From Nitrospinae bacterium AH_259_B05_G02_I21 (GTDB lineage Bacteria; JADFOP01): DNA of 50,657 nucleotides. Numbering within the stretch: position 1 is the stretch's first letter; every line of letters starts with the position of its first letter. The stretch is taken from assembly GCA_027717595.1 (NCBI GenBank), contig JALLOF010000010.1:1-50657 (forward strand), written 5' to 3'. The position numbers were made by a program, and so were the translations under genes. The notes under the pieces were generated by a model that was given only the letters and a program-made list of their open reading frames with translations, ran no database searches and was not told where the DNA came from. Positions 1 through 8,454 of this stretch are shown piece after piece.

Positions 1-1
1 G

Positions 2-40
2 GCGATCGAGACCACGAAGGTCCACTCGGTCTCGGGCCTG
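2..40 (+). pseudogene. comM/yifB (Mg-chelatase-like ATPase) fragment
   Basis: Read in frame from base 2, thirteen codons give AIETTKVHSVSGL. This matches the block just after the Walker region of ComM/YifB AAA+ proteins, commonly written ALETTKIHSVAGL. The next expected block (RPFR.PHHT) is absent: the frame continues as unrelated sequence to a stop near base 236, under the desaturase gene on the other strand. The upstream part lies outside the window. I infer a gene truncated at its 3' side, or the edge of a rearrangement. The match is short but very characteristic. Confidence 0.45.
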
Positions 41-105
41 ACCCGGGGCAACGGCCCACGAGCTTCTGCCGTGAACCACGAGAGCCCGTTTACGCTTAAG
101 GGTTT

Positions 106-1197
106 TTACGTCTTTTGGGGGTTGGTCGCCAGACCACTTGGTACAAAGTGCACCGGGTCGATCTCATCCAGGCCGATTTTTTCTTCATATGTCTTGACAC
201 GGTCAAACAGCCGTTTTACAGCCGTCTCCAGAGAGCCGTAGTCGAGCGTGTCGAAGATCGCCGTATCAACCATATTGCCATCAAGATCGGGCACCCGGCG
301 GGATTGCTTGATACCCCTATCGAGCGCTTTTCGGCTAGTGACAGAGAGGTTCTTGAGCGTCATTTTGAGGACATCGCGCGTATATTGACGGGGACCGTAA
401 ATTGCGCCTTGGTAAAGTGCCTCGGCAAAGCGATCCATGTCAGGATGGAAGTCTTGAGCAGGCATCGCGAAGTTACCAATAACGTCCACTAGGGCTTCAA
501 GCGTCTGGGCTGGATAGTAGTACAGAAACAGACGAGCAACTTCGAGGAAGAAATTGTAGTGGGCGGCTTCGTCCAGGGCAATAGTTTGTGCGACCTCGAC
601 CAGCACCGGGTCGGTGGAGTTTGTAAATCCGGGTTTGTCGCTTTCGCCCGCCGCAATCAGCGCCAGATTAAGGTAATTAAGCTGCGTGGCTCGTTCTTGT
701 ATGACGACATAGATCGCCATGCGGAGAGGATCATCCCAAGGCGGCTGCCACTCCCCTTCGCTCAAGAAGTGCATGTAATCATCAATCCACTCAGGCGTGC
801 GGAACCGCAAGAATAGCAGGGTGTTCCGCCACATGTCGGCGTGCTTTTCTTCTTCTGAACCCCAACGCAACTGGAAGTGCGAGCGACCGTAGCTTTTGCG
901 CATCATCTGGGTCAGCTTTATGGTGTAGTCCGGCGCATAATGTTCGATCGCATAGAACCCCTCGATAACGGTATTCACCTCGGGCGAGTGGTCGGTGCGT
1001 AAAGCGCGCCAGTTTAACGAGTCCGGGTGCCAGTTGCGGGACTCTTGTGAGCGTGTCGTATACCAACGATATAGGCCTCTGATACCGCGCTCAATAAGTT
1101 TGTCTTTCTCCTTTCGGCTCAACAGCCCAGCAGGGAACGGTGGGCGTTGCTCTTCAATTTCTTTGATAATCGTCTCTTCAGGTTCAGTAATTGCCAC
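106..1197 (-). CDS. Acyl-ACP desaturase (ferritin-like di-iron, FA_desaturase_2)
   Basis: A soluble di-iron enzyme that introduces a cis double bond into acyl-ACP, making unsaturated fatty acids aerobically. Length (363 aa) fits the plant/actinobacterial DesA family. Iron-ligand helices are visible: EEKHADMW, ERATQLNY and DEAAHYNFF correspond to the E, ExxH and DExxH motifs of the family. The start is GTG, chosen because GGGAGGAA sits five bases upstream and the next in-frame codons (MAITEPEE) begin the conserved acidic N-terminus. No membrane segments are seen. It is a single gene, divergent from the small hypothetical gene at 1472. An extended -10 (TGATACAAT) lies about 50 bp upstream. Function as a stearoyl/palmitoyl-ACP desaturase is inferred; chain-length specificity cannot be read. 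Confidence 0.85.
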   Translation of the reverse strand: MAITEPEETIIKEIEEQRPPFPAGLLSRKEKDKLIERGIRGLYRWYTTRSQESRNWHPDSLNWRALRTDHSPEVNTVIEGFYAIEHYAPDYTIKLTQMMRKSYGRSHFQLRWGSEEEKHADMWRNTLLFLRFRTPEWIDDYMHFLSEGEWQPPWDDPLRMAIYVVIQERATQLNYLNLALIAAGESDKPGFTNSTDPVLVEVAQTIALDEAAHYNFFLEVARLFLYYYPAQTLEALVDVIGNFAMPAQDFHPDMDRFAEALYQGAIYGPRQYTRDVLKMTLKNLSVTSRKALDRGIKQSRRVPDLDGNMVDTAIFDTLDYGSLETAVKRLFDRVKTYEEKIGLDEIDPVHFVPSGLATNPQKT

Positions 1198-1243
1198 TAT
1201 TTCCTCCCGTATCGGCGGTAGAGGTGTCGAGCTTTTTCAAGCC

Positions 1244-1252
1244 ATTGTATCA
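1244..1252 (-). promoter_or_regulatory. Extended -10 promoter for the acyl-ACP desaturase
   Basis: On the minus strand TG-A-TACAAT forms an extended -10 element with about 45 bases to the GTG start. No convincing -35 hexamer is seen, as is usual for extended -10 promoters. Confidence 0.4.
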
Positions 1253-1419
1253 CCTTTTGAGTTGGAATGTGGTAGTTTTCCGTCCCCCTATGGGCTGGTG
1301 CTGGGCAGGGGGTGTATATTCGAATGCCCTCCGGTGCCAGCGGCATATACTGCAAGGCGTTACAGGGCCTGGGCGGCCGAAGTTCACATTTCCTGGAATA
1401 GCTATATCTTTCGAAATCC

Positions 1420-1448
1420 TTGATTTATCTGGCTAGCATCATTAATAT
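1420..1448 (+). promoter_or_regulatory. Candidate promoter for the 131-aa hypothetical gene
   Basis: TTGATT and TAATAT are separated by 17 bp in an AT-rich patch. The predicted start of transcription falls just before the ribosome-binding site GAGGAG, so the leader would be very short. Both hexamers match consensus at only four positions. Confidence 0.3.
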
Positions 1449-1471
1449 TAGAGAAAAGAGGAGATGGAAGC

Positions 1472-1867
1472 ATGAATCCATCCGAAACCCTGACGGCAAC
1501 GGTCCTCGGAGCCCCGTCCGGGGAAAAAGTGCAGATACTCGGCGTCGACCAGGACCCCGCATCCCGGCTGCTGGTCCGTGTGGCTGGAACGGATGGCCAA
1601 GAATCGATGGTGAGGCCGACTCTCCTGACGGAGAGCCGGACCTCAGAGATGCCGACGCTCCCGAAACTTGAAGACGTGAATCTGATTATCCAGGAGCTGA
1701 ACTTCTGGCGGCGCTTCTGGCAGACGGCGAGCCCCCGAAAAGCCACAGCCATGGAACGGATGGCGGGCCTGGTCTCCAGGGCCTCGGAGGAGAGAGGAGC
1801 TTCGGCGCCACTCGAAGTCCTCCAAAACGCCTGGGCAAACTATCGCACGGAGCGACGAACGCCCTGA
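1472..1867 (+). CDS. Hypothetical protein, 131 aa
   Basis: I do not recognise this protein. It starts at ATG behind GAGGAG. The first half looks beta-rich and hydrophilic (TATVLGAPSGEKVQILGVD). The second half is helical with a tryptophan/phenylalanine cluster (ELNFWRRFWQTA). There is no signal peptide, membrane segment or cysteine. Codon use is GC-rich like the neighbours, which supports a real gene. It stands alone between the divergent desaturase and the TPR protein. Cytoplasmic location is inferred. Confidence 0.55.
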   Translation: MNPSETLTATVLGAPSGEKVQILGVDQDPASRLLVRVAGTDGQESMVRPTLLTESRTSEMPTLPKLEDVNLIIQELNFWRRFWQTASPRKATAMERMAGLVSRASEERGASAPLEVLQNAWANYRTERRTP

Positions 1868-2056
1868 TTGTCAGGTTCTCAACACCGTTGATCCTAGCCC
1901 CATAGAACCCTTCTCATCGCCGCTCTCCCGATAATACGGTGAAATAATAACCGGCGAACCGCTCACCCGAGCGTCACATTCCAGTCTTACATACGCCAAG
2001 AGGCCACATCTCCATCCGTTTGCCGAAACGGGACTCTTCCCACGACGGGCGGCTCG

Positions 2057-2085
2057 TTGGCCGCTTAGGGCCTCTGTGGTACAAT
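2057..2085 (+). promoter_or_regulatory. Promoter for the TPR protein gene
   Basis: TTGGCC, a 17-bp spacer and TACAAT, with TG one base before the -10 (extended -10). Transcription would start near 2092, giving a leader of about 90 bases before the ATG at 2184. The rest of the 316-bp gap before this gene shows no coding potential or obvious structure. Confidence 0.5.
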
Positions 2086-2183
2086 TGGCCTCCGCGCGCT
2101 GCGGCGCTGGAGGGAGACCCGGGACGGACATCAGCGCCCTCGAAGTATGACGAGGCCTTATCAAGAAGAGAGGAAAACTTACC

Positions 2184-3161
2184 ATGCCTCGCCCTATTCC
2201 GCGCCGCACCAAGTGGGGGATCGGCGCTGCCATCCCCTCGCTTCTTGTCCTTCTTCTCGCCTTGCCCGGCCAGGCCGCCGCCGGCCCCTCGGCCACAAAG
2301 CTCTACAACCAAGGATTGGATGCATACCAGGCTGGCCAGCTTAATAAAGCCCTGGAACTTTGGCAACAAGCCCTCAAGATCAAACCCTACTTCCACCTGG
2401 CCCATTACAACGTGGGTCTCGTCTACCTGAAGCAGCAGCGGGTGGATGAGGCCATCAAGAGCTTCAAGCGGGCCGCCAAACTCGGCCCCCGCTACGAGAA
2501 GGGCCGAATCATGCTGGGCCTGGCGTTATCAAAGAGGGGTCGCTACGACGAGGCGGTCGAGGAGTTCGAGTGGGCGCTCGAGATCAACCCCGAAAACCCC
2601 AAGACCTACAGCAACCTGGGGCTCGCCTACTTCGAAGACGGCAACCTCAACAAGGCCGAGGAAGCCTACGTCAAGGCCCTGAACCTCGACCCCAACCTGC
2701 TCGAGCCCCGCTTCAACCTGGCGCTCATCTACCTGGAGCTCGGCAGGCTGAAGCAAGCCGCCAACCAGTACGAGGAGATGATCAAGGCCAAGCCCTACTT
2801 CCCCGACGCATACAACAACGTGGGCTACCTCTACGAGCAGCAGGGTTTCATCTCGAAGGCCATATACACCTACAAGATGGCCCTCCAGGCCAACCCCGAC
2901 TTCAAGAAGGCCAAGGTCAACCTGGAGACTCTCCGCGCCAGGCGCAACAAGATCGTCTCCCACCAGCCCTTCCTCAGGAAGGCCGCCGCCGAGGCCTACC
3001 CCATGGACGGCTCGCTCGCCAACATCTACATCGACGGCAACCGCATCCCCATGCAGGCCCGATTGGTCTCCAAAACGCAAGAGCACGTCTTCGTCGAAGG
3101 CCCCGAAGGCCTCCTCTACAAGCTACCCAGAGAGAGAATTATGGTGCAGAGGGTGAGGTAG
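2184..3161 (+). CDS. Secreted tetratricopeptide-repeat protein
   Basis: A 325-aa exported scaffold protein. Residues 1-33 form a Sec signal peptide: a basic N-terminus (MPRPIPRRTK), a leucine/valine core, then a cut near QAAAG. Six consecutive TPR units of 34 residues follow (about 38-245), with the typical W/L-G-Y-A-F-A-P pattern, for example YNQGLDAYQAGQLNKALELW (20 aa) and NPENPKTYSNLGLAYF. The last 80 residues are not TPR and carry a small beta-rich segment (NIYIDGNRIPMQARLVS). TPR proteins mediate protein-protein contacts; the partner is unknown. The start has GAGAGGAAAA upstream. It reads toward the Mug glycosylase 41 bp downstream, possibly co-transcribed. Confidence 0.8.
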   Translation: MPRPIPRRTKWGIGAAIPSLLVLLLALPGQAAAGPSATKLYNQGLDAYQAGQLNKALELWQQALKIKPYFHLAHYNVGLVYLKQQRVDEAIKSFKRAAKLGPRYEKGRIMLGLALSKRGRYDEAVEEFEWALEINPENPKTYSNLGLAYFEDGNLNKAEEAYVKALNLDPNLLEPRFNLALIYLELGRLKQAANQYEEMIKAKPYFPDAYNNVGYLYEQQGFISKAIYTYKMALQANPDFKKAKVNLETLRARRNKIVSHQPFLRKAAAEAYPMDGSLANIYIDGNRIPMQARLVSKTQEHVFVEGPEGLLYKLPRERIMVQRVR

Positions 3162-3202
3162 GGGGGGAGGGTAGTAATGGGCCTGTATGATGTGAGGGAA
3201 TT

Positions 3203-3694
3203 ATGACCATTTTACCAGACATCCTAGAACCAGGAATGAGGGTTGCATTCTGCGGAACGGCCGTGGGAACTAGGTCTGCCCAAGTGAGGGCTTACTATGC
3301 GGGGCAGGGGAACCAGTTTTGGGATATTCTTTCTCGAACGGGGTTAACACCCCACAAGCTCGACCCCGATGAATACCATACGCTCAACAAGTATGGTATT
3401 GGGCTAACGGACCTTGTCAAGAAACGATCGGGGGGGGATTCCGATATCTCATCATCAGATTTTGACGTTACCCGCTTCAGCTCTAAGATAGAAAAATTTG
3501 CACCCAAAGCCCTAGCTTTCAATGGCAAGCGCGCCGGAAAAGAGTTCTTTAGACAATCACATGTGAACTACGGCCGCCAAGACAAGACAATAGGCCGAAC
3601 TAATATATTTGTACTTCCTTCTACATCTGGAGCCGCTCGGAGATATTGGGAAGAGTCGTACTGGTACGAACTTGCAAATTTCGTCAATAAGTGA
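3203..3694 (+). CDS. Mug/TDG-family mismatch-specific DNA glycosylase
   Basis: A uracil/thymine-mismatch DNA glycosylase of the family 2 (Mug/TDG) fold, a base-excision repair enzyme. Two family motifs are clear: FCGTAVGTRSAQ near residue 16 (motif 1, GINPG in E. coli Mug) and VLPSTSGAARR near 138 (motif 2, NPSGLS in Mug). The catalytic Asn of E. coli Mug is not present in GTAVG, but a sub-branch of bacterial proteins I remember has the same GTA.G form, so this is a subfamily feature rather than decay. AYYAGQGNQFWDIL is the usual base-pocket segment. Length of 163 aa is normal. GAGGG lies six bases before the ATG. Base composition is slightly lower in GC than that of the neighbours. Confidence 0.8.
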   Translation: MTILPDILEPGMRVAFCGTAVGTRSAQVRAYYAGQGNQFWDILSRTGLTPHKLDPDEYHTLNKYGIGLTDLVKKRSGGDSDISSSDFDVTRFSSKIEKFAPKALAFNGKRAGKEFFRQSHVNYGRQDKTIGRTNIFVLPSTSGAARRYWEESYWYELANFVNK

Positions 3695-3725
3695 ATCATT
3701 CAATTTTGTATTTCGCATAGTCCGT

Positions 3726-3746
3726 GGACAGCCACGAGGGCTGTCC
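3726..3746. repeat. Perfect short hairpin downstream of the glycosylase
   Basis: GGACAGCC, a five-base loop (ACGAG) and GGCTGTCC form a perfect 8-bp stem 31 bases after the stop codon. No T-run follows, so it is either a weak terminator or a REP-like palindrome. Confidence 0.45.
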
Positions 3747-3836
3747 CTACAGGTGTTTAAGCTGCTGTTTTCTAGATATATCCATCTGAAGAATAAGGCT
3801 TTACATCGAGCCAGCGGAGTCCGGCCCTGGCATTAG

Positions 3837-3965
3837 ACACCGGTTGCGGTTTTAGACACTTTTTGGACACCCTGGTCTCTAATAAAGCGAGTAATATCAA
3901 TGTATTATGGTGCCTTTGACACTTTTGGCCCGGTGTCAAAAGTGTCTAATATTGTCTAAGGTGTC
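3837..3965. repeat. GACAC/GTGTC palindromic repeat cluster, copy 1
   Basis: This gap carries TTAGACACC, TTTTGGACAC, and a 10-bp inverted repeat GACACTTTTG/CAAAAGTGTC at 3918-3946, followed by GTCTAA twice. The same ordered blocks recur at 25520-25747, including a shared AATATCAA core. I see no gene in the 447-bp gap 3695-4141. The arrangement suggests a dispersed non-coding palindromic element (REP/MITE-like). Confidence 0.6.
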
Positions 3966-4141
3966 GAGGAGAGGTGGGACGGAAGACCGGGCAGAGGAAG
4001 GCGGTGGGCTTATCCTGGACCTTCGGCTCCTGGAACAATTCTCCGCCCAGGTTGTTCTAATAGAGTGAGGGTGGAGCCGGGCCCTCTCCCTTAAGCGAAT
4101 CTCCCACTATCCCGCATCGCCCGGCTCCGCCCCAATCGTCT

Positions 4142-4843
4142 ATGTCAGAGCCAGCAATCTCGGTCATCATCCCGGTTTACAACGAGGAGGCCTTCCTGCC
4201 GAGGACCCTCGACCACCTCTTCGCCCAGCCTAACTCCTTCGAGGTCATCGTAGCCGACGGCGGCTCAACGGACGGAACGATCGATGTGGCCCGCTCGTTC
4301 CTCTCGGTGCGGGTGGTCGAGAGCCGCAAGGGCCGGGCCGTCCAGATGAACCTGGGGGCGCGAGCCGCCCTGGGCGGGGTGCTGCTCTTCCTCCACGCCG
4401 ACACGCTCCTGCCGCCGGGCGCCCTGGAGCGGGTTGCGGAATTGAGCGAGCGGGTGGGGCCTGAGCGCGTGGCTGGGGCCTTCTGGCACTCCTTCGCCGA
4501 GCGGCACTTCTCTCTTAGGGTCGTGAGCCTGCTGGACAATCTCAGGTGCCGGTGGACCCGGGTGCCCTACGGCGACCAGGCGATCTTCGTCGGCAGGGAG
4601 CTCTTCCGGCGGCTGGGAGGGTTCGACGAGGGGGCACCGGCCGAGGATCTGGAGCTTGCGACCCGCCTGGCCCGGGCCGGGCCGGTCCACCTGCTCGGGC
4701 CGCCCGTGAGGACCTCGGGCCGCAAATTCCTCGCGATGGGGCCATGGCGGGCCCTGGGCCAGTGCGCGGCCATCTGCCTTCGGGCCGGCCTAGGTCTCGA
4801 CCTTTCGCCCCCGGCCCAGGCCTTCTTCAAGGACATCCGGTAA
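4142..4843 (+). CDS. Family 2 glycosyltransferase, rSAM/selenodomain-associated type (TIGR04283-like)
   Basis: A 233-aa GT-A glycosyltransferase. The N-terminus ISVIIPVYNEEAFLP and the metal/nucleotide motifs IVADGGSTDGT and FLHADT are those of GT2 enzymes. The short length, GRAVQMNLGA segment, VPYGDQAIF motif and C-terminal AQAFFKDIR mark the TIGR04283 group (often called transferase 2, rSAM/selenodomain-associated), which also appears in arsenosugar loci. The acceptor is unknown. No partner gene of those loci is nearby. There is no clear ribosome-binding site before the ATG, but the family N-terminus starts here. It converges with the dUTPase-like gene, with a hairpin between them. Confidence 0.8.
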   Translation: MSEPAISVIIPVYNEEAFLPRTLDHLFAQPNSFEVIVADGGSTDGTIDVARSFLSVRVVESRKGRAVQMNLGARAALGGVLLFLHADTLLPPGALERVAELSERVGPERVAGAFWHSFAERHFSLRVVSLLDNLRCRWTRVPYGDQAIFVGRELFRRLGGFDEGAPAEDLELATRLARAGPVHLLGPPVRTSGRKFLAMGPWRALGQCAAICLRAGLGLDLSPPAQAFFKDIR

Positions 4844-4850
4844 CGGCAGG

Positions 4851-4869
4851 GAGAGCGGGCCGGGCTCTC
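4851..4869. terminator. Hairpin between convergent genes
   Basis: GAGAGC, a seven-base loop and GCTCTC lie in the 36-bp gap between two convergent stop codons. It may act in both directions. There is no T-tract. Confidence 0.4.
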
Positions 4870-4879
4870 TACACGTCGG

Positions 4880-5344
4880 CTAACCGAGTCTGAAAAGCAA
4901 CAGGTCGCTCACCCGGGCGTTTTCCTTTATCTTGATGCCGTGCGCCCCGACGGCGACGACCAGGCTCGGCAGCCGGGCGCCCGGCGGCACCAATACCGTC
5001 GGCTGGATGAGACCGCTTGAGACCGAGCCGGGCCAGGGCGTAAGCAGGCCAGCGTGGCCCTCGGGGATGGTACCTTCCTCATTGAAGGCGAGCCGGTAGC
5101 GGCCCCGGCCCAGGTCCCACCAGCCGTAGGGCTCCTGCGGGTCGGACTTGACCGCTTCAACAGGTTCACACTCAACGGGCCGGTGCTCGCTGCCGCCGAA
5201 GTCGAGCGAGCCGGGCCCGACCACCCGCTCGATAGCCCGGACGGTGAGGGTCACGCTCGCCGGCCCGACCTGCGTGAGCGGGTGGATGAGGCCGCCGATA
5301 ACGGCTAGGACCTCCTCTCCCGTCAGGACCCGATTTTCCACCAT
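4880..5344 (-). CDS. dCTP deaminase/dUTPase-fold (DCD superfamily) protein
   Basis: A 154-aa protein whose C-terminal 80 residues resemble the trimeric dUTPase/dCTP deaminase fold: YRLAFNEEGTIPEGHAGLL, then the S-S-G and VLVPPGAR strands, and HGIKIKENARVSDLLLFRL, which parallels the G.RI.....IAQL.F strand of dCTP deaminases. The first 70 residues are less typical. This suggests a nucleotide-pool or nucleotide-binding role, but I cannot confirm the catalytic residues, so it may be a non-enzymatic homologue. AAGGAGA precedes the ATG. It is divergent from ftsK across a 247-bp promoter region. Confidence 0.55.
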   Translation of the reverse strand: MVENRVLTGEEVLAVIGGLIHPLTQVGPASVTLTVRAIERVVGPGSLDFGGSEHRPVECEPVEAVKSDPQEPYGWWDLGRGRYRLAFNEEGTIPEGHAGLLTPWPGSVSSGLIQPTVLVPPGARLPSLVVAVGAHGIKIKENARVSDLLLFRLG

Positions 5345-5511
5345 CTCTCTCTCCTTCTACAACGGTCTTTCCACCACATCTCATGGTATCCAATCCAGCG
5401 AGGAAAAGAAACCCCACCCGGCGGGGCCGAAGGCTCTCCTGGAGCCGGCGAGCCGGGATGGCTCGCTTCCCACGGCCCGCCATTTTTTTAAGAAATTACT
5501 TAAAAAAACAC

Positions 5512-5540
5512 TTGCAAACCCCCTTTTTTTGTTGTATATA
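5512..5540 (+). promoter_or_regulatory. Sigma-70 type promoter for ftsK
   Basis: TTGCAA, a 17-bp spacer that includes a T7 run, and TATATA sit in a sharply AT-rich patch upstream of ftsK. The transcript would begin near 5547, about 45 bases before the GTG start. Confidence 0.6.
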
Positions 5541-5591
5541 ACTAGTACGTTCGCGTTCTTGCTCACTGGGCCCAGGGCTAGGAGCCCTGCT

Positions 5592-7946
5592 GTGAGCACC
5601 TTATCCATAAGCCGTATTCTGCGTGAGAGCCTGGCGGTGGTCTGCCTCGCAGCGGCCGCCTTCGCCGTCGTCAGCCTAAGCTCCTACCATCCAGGCGACC
5701 CTTCGCTCAACACCATGTGGGCCGGCCCACAGCTTGAGCCCGTGCTCATCCACAACCAGGGCGGGCGTGTCGGCGCCTACCTGGCCGACGCCCTCGCGCA
5801 GACCTTCGGAGTCGGCGCCTTCATCCTGCCGCTGGCGCTTGTGGCGTGTGCCGCCAACCTCTTCCGCCGAACACAACCCGCCCGGCTCCACTGGGTACTG
5901 CCCGGCGCGGCGGGCCTGCTCGTGGCCGGCACCACGCTGCTGAACCTCTCCCTGGCAGCCGACCCCTTCTTCAACGACCCCCTGGCGGGCGTGCCCGCCG
6001 GAGGGGCCGTGGGCCACGGCGTGGCCCACGGCCTAACCAGTTTCCTGAACACCACGGGGGCGACCATCGCGGCCAGCGCCTTGTTCGTCATCGCCTTCCT
6101 GCTGCTGACTCAGGTGACCATATCCGGTATCGCCTCAACGACGATGACGGGACTGAAGCACCTCTGGCGCCTGGTGGTCGCCTCCGTGAAACGCATCAAG
6201 CTCCTCCGTTTACCGTGGACCGCCAAGGGCAAGCGCCCCGAGATCGCCCTGCCGGCGGCGCGGCGCCGGCAACGCCGGCAGCGCGCCGCCGAGCCCGAAG
6301 CTCCACAGGAAGACGCCGTCGAGGAGGCGAGCCAGCCGCCGGTGGTCCACCTCGATGAGAGCGAGCTCGGTCTCGCCGAGCCGGCCGCAGGCCAGGCGGG
6401 CGCGAAGGCCTCCCGCCAGCGGGCCCTCGACTTCTCCCGCAGCCCGCGCGCCTGGAAGCTCCCACCACTGGCCCTCCTTACGGAGCCACCGAAGGTGGAA
6501 GTGGAGACCATGCAAGAGGACCTGCTCAAGCGGGCCGAGATTCTCGAGATGAAGCTGCGGGATTTCGGTGTGGAGGGCCGGGTGACCCAGGTCCTGCCGG
6601 GCCCGGTCATCACGATGTACGAGTTTGAGCCGGCAAGCGGGGTCAAAGTGAACAAAATCATCAACCTGACCGACGACCTGGCCCTGGTGATGCGGGCCGT
6701 GAGCGTGCGCATCGTCGCTCCCATTCCCGGCAAGGCGGTCGTCGGGATTGAAATCCCAAACGCCGATCGCGAGCCGGTGGCATTGCGCGACGTGCTCGCC
6801 TCGCGCAAGTTCCGCGAGTACCCCTCGCCGTTGGCCATCGCGTTGGGAAAGGACATCCTCGGCAACCCCGCCGTGACCGACCTGGCCGCCATCCCCCACC
6901 TGCTCATCGCCGGGGCCACGGGCAGCGGCAAGAGTGTGGGGCTCAACAGTATCATAACGAGCCTGCTGTACCGGGCCCGGCCCGACGAGGTCAAGTTAGT
7001 GCTCATCGACCCGAAGCGGTTGGAGCTGTCGGCCTACGACGGCATCCCCCATCTGCTGGCGCCGGTCGTGACCAACCCCAAGAAGGCCGCCGCGGTGCTG
7101 CGCAACATCGTCGGCGAGATGGAGCGGCGCTACCAGCTGCTCGCCACCCACCAGGTCCGAAGCATCGAGCGCTACAACCAGCTCGCCGAAGAAAGACAAG
7201 GGGCCGCCTCAACGGGCGGGAAGGCTCCCTCGGCCGAGGCCGGCTCCGCCCCAGGGGCCGACACGCCGGAGGAGGAGTCCCCCGAGCGGCTCCCCTACAT
7301 CGTCGTCGTCATCGACGAACTGGCCGACCTCATGATGGTCTCCTCACGCAATGTCGAAGACAGCCTCACCCGTCTCGCCCAGATGGCCCGGGCCGCCGGC
7401 ATCCACCTGCTGGTGGCCACGCAGAGGCCGAGTGTGGACGTGCTGACCGGCGTCATAAAGGCCAACTTCCCCTCCCGCATCTCCTACAAGGTCTCCAGCA
7501 AGACCGACAGCCGAACCATCATCGACCGCAACGGCTCAGAGCAGCTGCTTGGCAAGGGCGACCTGCTCTTCCTCCCGCCTGGCACGAGCAAGCTGACCCG
7601 GATTCATGGGGCCTATATCTCCGAAGAGGAGGTACTGCGGACGGCCGAGTTCCTAAAGAAGCAAGCCTCTCCCGTCTACGACGAGTCGCTCCTTACCCCC
7701 GTGGTCGAGGACGACGACGGAGGGACCGGTGACGACTGGGAGCTGGACGAGAAGTACGATGAGGCCGTGGCCCTGGTGACGAGGACGGGCCAGGCTTCGA
7801 TCAGCATGATTCAGAGGCGGCTGCGGGTCGGCTACAACCGCGCAGCTCGGATGGTCGAGATCATGGAGCGCGAGGGCGTCGTGGGGCCAACCGATGGGGT
7901 GAAGCCCCGGGAGGTCCTCGTGCCCGCAGCGCCGTCGCCCTCTTAA
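5592..7946 (+). CDS. ftsK: FtsK/SpoIIIE DNA translocase
   Basis: A 784-aa septal DNA pump that moves the chromosome through the closing division site. The start is GTG, with AGGAG seven bases upstream and just downstream of a good promoter. The in-frame ATG at 5148 would overlap the divergent gene and lacks family similarity. Four membrane helices occupy about residues 10-180, followed by a basic, Ala/Glu-rich linker. The motor domain has a beta part (VLPGPVITMYEFEPASGVK), Walker A GATGSGKS near 441 and Walker B VVVIDELADL near 572. The C-terminal gamma winged helix (YDEAVALVTRTGQASISMIQ) recognises orienting DNA motifs. A Gly/Ala/Pro/Glu-rich insert of about 35 residues lies between the Walker motifs; such inserts vary among FtsKs. 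Confidence 0.93.
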   Translation: MSTLSISRILRESLAVVCLAAAAFAVVSLSSYHPGDPSLNTMWAGPQLEPVLIHNQGGRVGAYLADALAQTFGVGAFILPLALVACAANLFRRTQPARLHWVLPGAAGLLVAGTTLLNLSLAADPFFNDPLAGVPAGGAVGHGVAHGLTSFLNTTGATIAASALFVIAFLLLTQVTISGIASTTMTGLKHLWRLVVASVKRIKLLRLPWTAKGKRPEIALPAARRRQRRQRAAEPEAPQEDAVEEASQPPVVHLDESELGLAEPAAGQAGAKASRQRALDFSRSPRAWKLPPLALLTEPPKVEVETMQEDLLKRAEILEMKLRDFGVEGRVTQVLPGPVITMYEFEPASGVKVNKIINLTDDLALVMRAVSVRIVAPIPGKAVVGIEIPNADREPVALRDVLASRKFREYPSPLAIALGKDILGNPAVTDLAAIPHLLIAGATGSGKSVGLNSIITSLLYRARPDEVKLVLIDPKRLELSAYDGIPHLLAPVVTNPKKAAAVLRNIVGEMERRYQLLATHQVRSIERYNQLAEERQGAASTGGKAPSAEAGSAPGADTPEEESPERLPYIVVVIDELADLMMVSSRNVEDSLTRLAQMARAAGIHLLVATQRPSVDVLTGVIKANFPSRISYKVSSKTDSRTIIDRNGSEQLLGKGDLLFLPPGTSKLTRIHGAYISEEEVLRTAEFLKKQASPVYDESLLTPVVEDDDGGTGDDWELDEKYDEAVALVTRTGQASISMIQRRLRVGYNRAARMVEIMEREGVVGPTDGVKPREVLVPAAPSPS

Positions 7947-8002
7947 ACCACGCCCACGTTCCCCATAGCGTACCTCACCAAACGGTTGGCTGCCCGCCGA
8001 CT

Positions 8003-8018
8003 GGGGCCCTCGGGCCCC
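8003..8018. terminator. GC-rich hairpin after ftsK
   Basis: GGGGCC-CTCG-GGCCCC, a 6-bp stem with a tetraloop, is 56 bases past the ftsK stop codon. No T-run follows. The rest of the gap up to 8190 shows nothing else. Confidence 0.4.
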
Positions 8019-8190
8019 GGTCCGCGTAGTTCACACCATCCGCGCTCGGTGGAATAACCGTATTATAGATGGGCCGTCGATTCCGCAAGTGGGTCTAGAG
8101 CAAGGAGGATGTCTGCTCCTCGGGGAGGGCCTTGCCGGTCTCGGCCGCCCGTTGACACTCATTCGGGCTCCGTGATAGCGTGAGCGGGTC

Positions 8191-8454
8191 ATGTTCGCCC
8201 GGGCGTTGCTCTACGCTATTGTCGGCCTCATTGCCCTGTACTTTCTCCGGAGCTTCTTTCGGCCCCATCTGCCCCGGGGCCAGCCCGGCCGCCGCGCCTC
8301 CACGGGCGGTCCCACCGAGGAGCTCCTCGTGCGCGACCCCCAGTGCGGCATCTACCTTCCGCGTGAGGCGGGCATCAAGCGCACGGTGCGGGGCGAGGAA
8401 CACTACTTCTGTAGTGAAGAATGTCTTAAAGCCTTTGATAAATCAAGGAATTAA
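8191..8454 (+). CDS. PP0621-type small membrane protein with metal-binding (YHS/TRASH-like) tail
   Basis: An 87-aa protein with one membrane helix at residues 5-21 (ALLYAIVGLIALYFLRSFF). A C-terminal domain carries DPQCGIYLP and HYFCSEECLKAF, a C...C..C arrangement like YHS/TRASH zinc- or copper-binding modules. This composition (helix, short linker, LVRDPQCG.Y, FCSEEC) is that of the PP0621 family of conserved small proteins. The biochemical role is unknown; a membrane-tethered metal-site protein is an inference. The ribosome-binding site is weak. It follows ftsK on the same strand, but a hairpin separates them. Confidence 0.7.
   Translation: MFARALLYAIVGLIALYFLRSFFRPHLPRGQPGRRASTGGPTEELLVRDPQCGIYLPREAGIKRTVRGEEHYFCSEECLKAFDKSRN

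Noticed and set aside
5148-5591. Longer FtsK start at ATG 5148
   Set aside because: Overlaps the divergent gene and its promoter region; the added residues are not FtsK-like, and GTG 5592 has a ribosome-binding site and promoter.
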